Shown in pieces: positions 36,801 through 46,131 of a stretch of DNA of 64,000 nucleotides. Position 1 is the first letter of the stretch. Every line of letters begins with the position of its first letter. Under the pieces are notes generated by a model. The model was not told the DNA's origin. It saw nothing but the letters and a program-made list of their open reading frames with translations, and ran no database searches. Origin of the DNA: Bryum argenteum (lineage: Eukaryota; Streptophyta; Bryopsida; Bryales; Bryaceae). The stretch lies in contig CM073321.1 in NCBI GenBank assembly GCA_037043015.1, positions 37,282,420-37,346,419 on the forward strand, given 5' to 3'. The translations under genes and the position numbers were made by a program.

Positions 36801-38185
36801 ATACATTCATACTTTGATTTTGATGTAATAATATATGATCTATATTATTTGTTTCAAAGCATGTTGAGAGCTTTTTATGAAATAGCATATTTATTTGGAG
36901 TGTTACATTTTAATACATTTTTGTATGCACTTAAGTTAATATCGTCTTGAGATTGGTAATCAGGTTATTTCAGTTCATCATTTCTGAGAATTCAATATTT
37001 CTATGATTTTGAGGGAACTCTTTCTTATTGACAATGAATCATATATAAAACCAAATTTCTTACAAAGCATGGCACACTATGAATAATACTCATATTAAAT
37101 GTATTCAATATGAGGGACTTTGAAATGCCACAAAACGCTTAAGAAACAACCAAGTGGAGAAGATGAATAATTAAAATCTTTTATATACAATATATCCATT
37201 TAGGTTGAAATGCGAAACAAAACCATATCCACATGCAATATAACCCCATATAGTCAGACTAATGAATCCAATCACATTAAGCAATAAACATAATCATCAA
37301 TGTCCATAAAAACAATTAAATTACTTGTTTCTCTATATAATGAACAGAACATTGTAAATTTATTTCCTACCTACGGTGAAAATGAGTATTCAAAACTTAG
37401 AAGAATATATCTTTCAAACTTAAACTATTTGAGTATGCCTAACTTTTAATTGCATGGTCAATATTGGCATGATAACTTTGAAATGCATGCCTTCATTGGA
37501 AGCCTATTTCGGCCAATGAGTGTAATATTACGATTGATCTCGTAGCAGGGATGTACAGAATTCGTCAAAGTAGGCAGGAATGGCGGGTGTATTCCCGCTT
37601 GAATTCGCGGATGCTACTTCTATGCAGAAATATAGAGAGAAGAAATTTTCCCGCCGGAATCTCACCATCGAGTTTCCTGACAAATCACATTTGTATTTCC
37701 CGCCTCATCTCGAGATAAGGTGGAGCAGGAAAGGCCAGACGAATCTGAATGACCTTCGAGAACGTAACCGTGTTGATTTCTTTTTCCTCATTTTTTGAAG
37801 GTGCTGCTCCTCCTTCAGGGTTTTCGGCTTCGTCGGCGTTTCAGATTCCAGCGCGCTGTACGTAGGGATCAAGATGAGCTCCACACAAGCGTCAAGGTAA
37901 GACTCCACGCATATGGCAGTAAAATGAATTCTGTCTCTGTTATCGTACGTGCTTCTTGCATTCTACAATTCAATTTCGGGGTCATAAACCCTAAACCCAG
38001 AGTAGCGTTCCACATACGTCGTGGACGCCTTTATTGTGATGCTTACATTTGTGTGTTTTCAATGTAAGTGCAGGCAAGCCTTCATTTTCATTGCACTCTT
38101 CTCGAGTGCAAACCTTTTGCTTTCAGAGAATGAGGAGAAGCGGTACTCCGGAATATGCGCTGTAATTATCGGGAGAGAAAGAGTG
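33836..38185. other. central AT-rich non-coding region between divergent gene sets
   Basis: About 4.3 kb with no supported gene. The edges are less AT-rich. At 33,960-34,440 the sequence resembles an untranslated leader or promoter. At 37,580-37,798 a 72-codon plus-strand frame (MAGVFPLEFADATSMQ) could be a 5' exon but has no recognised motif. The middle (34.5-37.5 kb) is AT-rich with a TTTAGGG tract. Confidence 0.45.
36605..36668 (+). repeat. interstitial telomeric repeat (TTTAGGG)n
   Basis: About eight to nine TTTAGGG units with a few variants (TATAGGG, TTTAGGA). The orientation is opposite to the tracts in element 1. Confidence 0.93.
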
Positions 38186-38187
38186 AA

Positions 38188-38950
38188 GACATTTAGGTCG
38201 AGTCGAGCTAAATAGCAGGACTATCACAGTGAAGCAGTTTAGCTCGATTCGAGCTAAATTGCATGGCTTGTACAGTCAAGTAATTTAGCTCGACTCGAGC
38301 TAAAGTATGACTAACCATAGCCATAAACGTTTAGCTCGATTCGAGCTAAACTACACGTTAAATAGAGATTGTTAATATTTAACCAGTTTAGCTCGAGTCG
38401 AGCTAAACTACGGAATCCAAATGGCGCAAACTGTGGTTCAAATTAGCTCGACTCGAGCTAAATTAGACGTTTACTTTTGAGAGAATTGAAATCCATTCAG
38501 TTTAGCTCGAGTCGAGCTAAATTGAGGAATCAACCTTCGACCAATATGTAACTCAGTTTAGCTCGACTCGAGCTAAACTGTGACCTCAAGTAAGACAAAA
38601 TATACCTAAAGCAAGAATGTTGATGTAATCATTTAAATCCTTAGACTGTACTGTTTAGCTCGATTCGAGCTAAACTAAACGATTAAATTACGGACTTTTG
38701 AAAATCTATTAAGCTAAACTGAGGAATTAACCTCGACCAATATGTAACTCAGTTTAGCTCGACTCGAGCTAAACTGTGACCCTAAGTAATCCAGAATTTA
38801 CCTAAAAAGAAAATAGAGCTGATTTACTCTATTAAATCCTTAGACCGTACTGTTTAGCTCGATTCGAGCTAAACTAAACGATTACATCACAGACTATTGA
38901 AATGTGAGGCTTTGCGAACTCGAGCAATTTAGCTCGACTCGAGCTAAATT
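38188..38950. repeat. palindrome array 2: about 12 odd palindromes, inverted relative to array 1
   Basis: Central bases in order by eye: G T C T G C G C T C T C. Segments such as GTAACTCAG before the C form and GTGACCC after it are the reverse complement of the array 1 spacers (GGGTCAC...GAGTTAC). The array is thus an inverted relative of array 1. It ends about 120 bp before the start of the DUF7869-like gene. Confidence 0.92.
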
Positions 38951-39070
38951 ACATGACCTCACAAAGGAGCTGTACTGTACAAGGAGTCCTTATATCAATA
39001 ATTTCAGAGACTTCGATGTGATTGATAGCCTTTCTTATCGCTTGTTTCTATGTTCATGTGCATCTGCAGC

Positions 39071-42000
39071 ATGGACACCTCATCCGCTAAGGAGGAGTCT
39101 GTTGTTCCTCCAGTGAACCCGGATATTCCAGATTTTGAGGTTGTTCCACCTCGGCTCTGGTCGGGAAGAACGGTGGCGTTGCACAACAGCGATGGTCTCA
39201 AAATTGCAGAAGGTTTACCTTGGAAATTACGATCCAGTGCCCTTACTAATTCTTCAGGACCCCTCGGTGAATCTGTTATTGTGGTGCAAGTTTCAACTTT
39301 GTTTGTGCCTGTGGACAATCCTGACGACTGGATTTACTCCTTCAAGTCGTGGCCCATTGATCGAGTTCTTTTGGACGGTGTTAGTCTTTTGCACCATACC
39401 CAGCGAGATGTGTACAACCGATGGGTTAAAGAACAGGGTCGGGTCAATGGTAGACGCACTCGTACGTATGACAATTCCAAAAGGAATGTTCCTACTCCAG
39501 CACCTCGCAGAGCAAAAAACTTGTTGACTCAGCAGTCAATTAACGAAGTGGCATCGAATACCTGTTGTAGCCGAAACTATGTCCAACACTACCCTAGAGA
39601 CAAGATAAAGGTTCTTAGGTCTCGCATGTATGAAAACACAACAGTGCAGTTCAGAAATCACATCAAACTAGATGTTCATCGACAATTCCATACAAACGGT
39701 AATGGGCGGAATGTGGTGACATTTGAAGGCATAGACGTATGTCCGTTAGCATGGATGCAAATTATGGGTGTTAGTTCTAGCATCTTTTATCGCAACGCTT
39801 TGAACGCAGCTGCTGGGTTCGAAGCCCAACATCATGGGAATACTGGAAAACGAAAGCCCAGAGGTCATACTGTTGTAGCTTCTGCTGTCTTGGGCGCATT
39901 ACTTGCTAGGCATGCTGACCACATGCCTCACAGGTCTCATAGCCTCTCCTCAGGGGAGAAGGTTGTAACGAAGATACTTCCTGCAAGTTTTAAGTGGAAA
40001 AATCAGATTCCGCCTATATGTGAACATCTTGCTGAATGCGGGCTTCCACCAGTGTCAGCTTCAAGCATTAGCAAAATCCGCCGAGAGGACTACGCGAAGA
40101 GGGCATGAGACAATTTCGCACGGTGCTCAAAGTGTGATGAGTTTGACTCTTTGATGAAGCTCACCTTACCACGAAGTCAATCTGTACTTTTATGGTCGAG
40201 GAAGCTAAGTGCGCACTTGGACTCGGCGTTTGCTCACAGGGATTTGTATTACCTCAATCGTTTTAGGTCGAAGACGATGCCTCATGAGGTTCTTACTATT
40301 ATGCATGACAAGATGGACCACTCGAAGACAGCCTCCCCTGCCTTATCCCACAAGGTGAAGAACTTAGATGGTCTCATGAAATTGCCTTTAGCAGTAACAG
40401 GCATTTTAGCTCATGGACATGTGGATCAGCGCTATGCGCATTTTGGATTAGATATTTTCTCACATGATGCAAATTACACTGTGGGGTCATTTGCGAAGCT
40501 CCTACGCGATCTGGAGGCTCCGCCGAAATCCTCCTCCAGACAACTTTTTACAGAGGCATCTTCGCATCCTCTTTACGCAGCTCTTCTTCCTTTCATCTCG
40601 AGCTGCCGTGACTTGGGCTCATCATGCTATATTAGCTGGATTCAAAAAACAAGTTGTTTATGCTTTAGTAGCTACCAGGCGACCCTCCGTCGTACGAAGA
40701 AGACGCTATGATACTTCATTCGAGTCTTGCCTAATGCGCTCGGGCTAATATCTCACCTACACCTCACGTTTACGAATGAAAAAAAAGAAATAAATTTTTT
40801 TCCCCGTTCAACTGCGTTTGAAAGACATGGTTCAGAGATGTGTTTGGATCCACTTGGCCCGATTCCAGACATTTTGGTTCCACCTAGGCCATTGCCCCCC
40901 ATATTAAATGTACAAATGGACAATGCTGTTAGTAATAACAAAAATAGGTTTGTCTTCAGTTTCTGGTCCCTTCTCGTAGCCAAACGGGTATTTCGAGAAG
41001 TATATGTTAATTTTATGCTAGTTGGTCACACTCATGATGACATAGATGCATTATTTGGTCGTTGGAGCATGGCTTTGCATAAGGAGGATTATCCTACTAT
41101 CCCTCTTCTCATGAAATCTACCATGAAGCTAGAGTCACTTCCTGTCATTCCTCACCTCGTTCAAGAGGTTCCTAACTTCAAATCTTTCATTCAAGAGTGG
41201 TTGCTAGAGGGTGATGAAGCATTGGTTGGACATACAAAAGCGCATCAGTTCAAGTTCTTCCTCGATGCAAGTGGGTGCCCTGTTATGAAGTACAAAATTC
41301 TTTGCCATGACGATGAATGGCTTCCTAGAGGTGATGAGGGGGACATTAAGTTATGGAAGGAGGATTCAGAGGATAGATCGCTATGGCCTAGGGGGGTACC
41401 ACAAGCTGTGCAGCCAATGCAGATGCGTCATTTGCCCGAGATTGTGAAAGGAGTTTCAGGATTTGTTGACCATTGGGAGCGATTATCACGTGAGTTAATC
41501 GAATCACGGCGACTGTATGAGCCTCTCTCATACTATTGGAGCAACGTGAAGGATGCTCTTTGTATACCTATGGATACACTAATATCCCAGCAGTCTGGTA
41601 TCCCGTCAACTCTTGAAGAAGCTCTAGAGTTGGAACATGGGTTTTGGCCATCAACTCGTCTCGCGCATGCTGTAGAAGATGAGTTTACATTGGAGGGGAC
41701 ACTTCGTGAAGAGTACGGCGAGGACGACCACTTTGTTGGTCAAAGAGGTGATCGACCAGCTCCGTCATTCCGAGTTGGACGTGACCTTTACAAGGGATAT
41801 TTTGTTGCACTACGTCCATGTGGCACAGATGGCCGTCCTTTTTGGATAGGGCGTGCTATGTCTGATCCAAATTCAAACCCACACTTACCTAATACCGTAG
41901 AAATCCAGTTCTTGCGTCCCATATCACGGGATAGGGATGTTCAAAAGTATTGTACAGGTTGGGATGTAAACAAAAAGCTACGTTGGACGGTGGAGATAGG

Positions 42001-42175
42001 CGTCGACGTTTCATCTCAAAGTACGGATGCCATTTTCACAGCATGGAAATCTAGAACAAGGCAACCTAGGGGGGGCAACGGAATGGTGCAAGATTTGACT
42101 ATTTCAATACCTGAGATTCAAATCAATATCATAAAGGCCTCTCTGGGAGAACTTGCCACATCTACAGAAGAGTAG
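39071..42175 (+). pseudogene. DUF7869-like protein, putative transposon-associated nuclease
   Basis: Start chosen at ATG 39071 (MDTSSAKEESVV), directly after a possible acceptor CTGCAG at 39061-39069. An N-terminal unknown region is followed by a zinc-knuckle-like FARCSKCDEF (about 40110-40140). Next come CIIHDKMDHSK-type sequence (IMHDKMDHSKTASP, about 40300), PLAVTGILAHGHVDQRYAHF, then LNVQMDNAVSNNKNRFVFSF (about 40905) and FMLVGHTHDDIDALFGRW (about 41015). A long C-terminal part ends at TAG 42175. The last motifs are diagnostic, from memory, for the DUF7869 family, thought to be a DDE-like transposon protein. An in-frame TGA at 40106-40108 (RA*DNF, CGA likely) interrupts it. The 40,590-40,830 stretch does not fit the family and may be an unspliced intron or insertion. 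Confidence 0.75.
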
Positions 42176-42534
42176 TATTCCATCAATGATGCTCTACGCA
42201 TCCGATAGCCGGCTGTTAGACCCTTTAGTTTGTATTCTAATGTATAGTCGTAAGTGAATTACATATCATACTGTACTTTGTTCATTTCCTATTATATATT
42301 CAAATTATGGGTTGATGCAATCCAATTCTTCATATTACGATGTTGGTCCTAATCACTTTGTTTTATTTTCTTCATCTCATGACATGCTTTCTACATAATT
42401 TTTTGATCTAAGTGGACCTCCCAATTTAATAGAAATTTTATTTTCATTATACATATGCTTACGGTGTGGCCAATAACTGAGTGAATTTTAGCTCGATTGA
42501 ACTTCATGTATTAATTTGGGAGATTGTACTTCTC

Positions 42535-42882
42535 CCATTATAACGAATACTGGGTTATAAGCTTTTCAATGGTCTAAACTCAAAGTTTAATGAGCATGGC
42601 ACGATCATCATCAACAATAGCCGTGAGAAGCACGTCGTGAATGAACCAAAGAATGTCGTACTGCCAGTCTCGTCGTCGAAGCATGACGTATCTGACAGAT
42701 TCTTGGTGGAGGAGCTCCTCCCTTGGATTCAACGTATACATCAAAGCCGTGGTCAGGGCTTGTTGTCTTTCCGTAGGGAAGACAACATTGGGCGTAGAGT
42801 GCTCTCTGAAGAGCTCGATACTTCAGAATACAAAGAGCTTAGTAGCGCCTTAGAGGCTTCTAGGAAGCTAGTGCTTGATTAG
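42535..42882 (+). pseudogene. 5'-truncated second copy of FCP1/NIF-like gene
   Basis: The frame encodes LFNGLNSKFNEHGTIIINNS, then NEPKNVVLPVSSSK, then LVEELLPWIQRIH and a C-terminal ELSSALEASRK. It aligns with the end of the left gene: LFNSYDGLYTEANTLFIDDS, SENVLLLPSWTSK, LLDEILPYLIELH. IDDS is replaced by INNS, so the conserved acidic pair is lost. Nothing matching the nucleophile region is present upstream before the DUF7869-like stop, so the 5' part is missing or highly diverged. Element 2 begins 130 bp downstream. Confidence 0.6.
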
Positions 42883-43004
42883 GCTAGTTAACCATGATTG
42901 GTCTCACCAGACATGATTCAAATTTGTCATGTATATTGTGTAGATTATAATGAATGATTTCAATAATAATGTTTCCTCTCGGACTGATTACATTTCAGAG
43001 CGGG

Positions 43005-43012
43005 CTTGTGTC
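43005..43012. repeat. 8-bp target-site duplication of hAT element 2, left copy
   Basis: CTTGTGTC precedes the terminal CAGGG and is repeated exactly at 61290-61297. Confidence 0.94.
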
Positions 43013-43032
43013 CAGGGTTGTCTTATTAGACA
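43013..43032 (+). repeat. left terminal inverted repeat, element 2
   Basis: CAGGGTTGTCTTATTAGACA; 18 of 20 bases match the reverse complement of 61270-61289 (differences at positions 3 and 7). Confidence 0.93.
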
Positions 43033-43194
43033 TTGTCGGACGTCAGAGAGACACGACATGTCAGACAGATATTGAGCCTCAGAATGTCTAATAGAATCTA
43101 CAGAATCTTTTTTTACAGAAAATTTACCCTTGATTTACCCTGTCCACTTTGAATCCTACGTGGCTGCCACGTGGCTTGTACAACTCAGCAATAT

Positions 43195-43420
43195 GGTGCG
43201 CGATTGCGCCACGTAGGACTGGACCGGCGGTCGCCTCGTTTGGACCGGCGGTCGCCTCGTTTGGACCGGCGGTCGCCTGAGCTACCGACGTTCGCCCCTG
43301 GGCTACCGACGTTCGCCCATGAGCTACCGGCGTTTGCCCCTGGGCGACGGGCGGTCTTGCTGGACCGGCGGTCGCCTACTGTCGCCCCTGGACCGGTGGT
43401 CGCCTAAAGTCGCCTAACAT
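43195..43420. repeat. GC-rich subterminal cluster, element 2 left end
   Basis: Three perfect copies of GGACCGGCGGTCGCCT followed by GCTACCGACGTTCGCCC variants, 180-410 bp inside the left terminus. The motif vocabulary (CCGGCGGTCGCC, GACGTTCGCCC) recurs throughout element 2 and differs in detail from element 1. Confidence 0.85.
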
Positions 43421-43429
43421 TGGAGGCTT

Positions 43430-43810
43430 CCCCCGAGTAGAATAAGTCATTTTGCTATCCAACTTTACCCAAAATTCTTCCGTTCACGTTATCCAAACAT
43501 AGATGAAGCATAAAGAATTTAAGATGAAACAAATTACAACAATCCACGAACCTCTGAAGAAAAGGCTAACATCAACCATGAGGTTTGAAACTCATGTAAC
43601 AAAAAATGTGGTGACATACATATGTGACTAGTGTAAATAGCGAACATAACCATAAGAGTTGCAAAAATCTATTAAAACTGGAACAATATGTCAAAAAGTA
43701 GATTGTATATATTGCAAGTATAATTTGTGAATTACATGGCTAAATGAGCTCTCAATGACGTGAGATGGTCATCCATAGGAGTCTATGAATTGCAAGAAGA
43801 AATACTGATA
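43430..43810. other. spacer, no feature seen
   Basis: AT-rich sequence between the left subterminal cluster and the 3' end of the kinase-like gene. Confidence 0.5.
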
Positions 43811-45354
43811 TTATAAACTAATTACTGTCCTTTCTAAATATAGACTCTGGTGGAAGCATATGATATGGTTTCCCATCAAGCGGTTCACCACCTCCCCACA
43901 AGTCATTCTCTTCTCCGATTCATGTCTGGTCAGTGATAACACTTTCGATAGGAATTATTCTCGCACCGTTGAATTCGGGAATAATTCTTTGTCAAATTTG
44001 TTTTGCGCACCAATCAGCTGAATGAGCTTGCCAACCGCATACGAATCTGATGCTACTGTGGTTGGATGTCGAAGTTCCTGGACGTTCAAATTTATATCAG
44101 AACTTTCTGGTCCATAAGTATAGAACATCTCGGGTGCCACCCACCATCGATGTGCCATATCGTCATCTTTTTTCTTCTCCGTCTGGTATCCGTAACGTGA
44201 AGGCTGTTGTTCTACTATACGAGATGCCATCCTCGAGTCACACACTCCAATACAAATCTTGCCTTCTCCGAGAGTTGGGAAATGCAATAGTATGTTTGAG
44301 GGGGATAGGTCGTTGTGAAGTACTCCTGTCTTATGCACCAAATTCATGATGTACACTAAACCCCAAGCTAACTTCATCCTATGACGACGGAAAAGGCTAA
44401 TTTGGACAGCCTCCTGTGTAGTGAGACTCAAAATGACGTTTACTTTCGACCAGTGAAGATGTTTGTCGCCGACCTTCTCATCCAACTTCAGCATTTCGTG
44501 TAGTGATCCTCCATTCCACCAATATGAGTAAGCCTCGAATGACCTTGTATGCAACGCCCAAAACTTGATAATATCTGGATGATTCAAAGGACATACAAGA
44601 GCTTCTGCTGCAGTCTCTATTCTTCTCTTCTTAATATTCATATTCTTGGAAAGCTTTGCTGCAAACTCGATATGACCTGGAACGTGGTCTACTCCAACAA
44701 TCCGCACCTTCCGCACCAGTCCATGTCGCGGGCTGATAGAGCTTCTATCGTAGTGTCTTGAGGAATCCACACCATCCCCGACCCTGTGTCTCGTTCAAAT
44801 GTGGCGCGCAAAGCGGTTTTTTCCCATGACTTCCCTCGGCTTTTATTTTTGCTAAGCTTTTGGACATAGAGTTGCCACCAATCCATCTTGCGTTTAAACT
44901 GGTCCTTCTCTTGTGTTAGACGCCTTTGTCCAAATCGCTTCTTCCACAACTCTTTTATATTGAAGATGCATTGTTCAATTGTATTCTCCATCCGCAACTA
45001 GTACTGCGAATGATAATCCACATGTTGGAATTCTTCCGATTCCGCCATGGCCTTCAAAATTGCCGTCTTTAATTTCTTCTTCAGTCTCGCTTTACCCGTG
45101 CTAACATTCTTCAAGTAGTTGTGCTCTAGGAATTGAGCCTCCGTTTTCTCATACCAATCCAAACATGCTTTTTCCACAAACCTAGTATAATCTGATGTTG
45201 GGAATCCGGGAGCTACTTCTCTTTGGTGTCTCCTCTTCCTCCTATGGCCTCCGCTTCCACTAGGTTGTTGCATACCAAGGTCTGCTGCAAATGCTTCGGG
45301 GGCATCAAGATCCCATGTTCGCTCTCCCTCATGGTGCTTTCTGGATTTACTCAT
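43811..45354 (-). pseudogene. protein kinase-like gene, element 2, interrupted
   Basis: Start chosen at ATG 45354 (MSKSRKHHEGERTW). A basic Gly/Arg/His stretch and helical region precede the kinase-like domain. Visible motifs: SPRHGLVRKVRI at the glycine loop, IEFAAKLSK (candidate ATP-binding Lys), YSYWWNGGSLHEML, VLHNDLSPSNILLHFP (HND for HRD), IGVCDSRMAS where DFG should be, and WWVAPEMFY (APE present). The change of DFG to CDS removes the Gly. Metal binding by the Asp could remain, but activity is doubtful. Lesions: TAG at 44998-45000, a frame change near 44760, and TAA at 43955-43957 with open frame continuing to 43811. Both stops would be Gln before a C to T change. Same family as 15875-17320. 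Confidence 0.75.
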
Positions 45355-45530
45355 CGTCGAACTTCTTGAAAAAACCGGCAAAAAATCTCCCCCCTGCTAT
45401 CAATGTGCACCAAACCCCCAAAAACTCCTCAGACGACCCGGCAGTGCGCATAAAGACGAGCGAAGACACAGGGCGGAGGAGAGTTCGGTAGCGGTTTGGG
45501 AAAAAGTAATATGAAACTCGCGGGTTCGGG

Positions 45531-45539
45531 TTTATATAT
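45531..45539 (-). promoter_or_regulatory. TATA box of kinase-like gene, element 2
   Basis: On the minus strand ATATATAAA lies about 180 bp upstream of the ATG and directly next to the GC-rich cluster. Confidence 0.6.
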
Positions 45540-45544
45540 CCTTG

Positions 45545-45975
45545 GAGACCGGCGGTCACCCCACAGTCGCCCACCGCCCGCCGCCCACGCCCCATTGTCG
45601 CGACAATTGGGTGGCGATCGCTTCCACATCCATTGCCGCATCATCCCGCACCGTGGTCGCCCCACGCCCCCATTGTCATGAACAACAGACCGGGCGTCGT
45701 CGCCCACGCCCCATTGTCATGAGCACCTGCAGACCGTGGTCGCCCCACCTCCCCCCCGCCGCATCACCGCACCGGCGGTCGCTCACCTCTTTGTCGCCGC
45801 GACACCGTGACCTGCGTCGCCTCACCTCCATTGTCGCGCGCGACCTGTGACTGCTGATCGTCGCCTCACCTCTCATTGTCGCGACACCAGACTCGCGGTC
45901 GCGCCCTCACTGAACCGCCGGTCGCCCACGCAACGTCGTAGCACTATCTGGACCGCCGGTTGCCTTGATTTTGAA
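45545..45975. repeat. GC-rich cluster in a divergent promoter region
   Basis: Motifs such as GACCGCCGGT, GACCGGCGGTC, CGTCGCC and CATTGTCGCGAC lie between the divergent kinase-like and WCHI-RING genes, with a TATA box on each side. This suggests a shared regulatory region. Confidence 0.7.
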
Positions 45976-45997
45976 GTCGCCCCGACGCGAGGTTGCC

Positions 45998-46006
45998 TTA
46001 TATATT
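45998..46006 (+). promoter_or_regulatory. TATA box of WCHI-RING gene, element 2
   Basis: TTATATATT about 130 bp upstream of the ATG at 46132, immediately after the GC-rich cluster. Confidence 0.6.
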
Positions 46007-46131
46007 CCCCCATCGTGCAAAAACTTCTTATTTGGGTTTACTGGCCTGGCGCGCTGTCTTACATCCATTAAATTGGCTGCTTGCTCGTTCCGGGTAAGTA
46101 ATAACTATTCGCCATTTTGGCTATTTCATCT

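Noticed and set aside
37580-37798. First exon of the DUF7869-like gene (MAGVFPLEFADATSMQ)
   Set aside because: Possible, but no donor-acceptor pair with matching phase could be established and the family start at 39071 is adequate.
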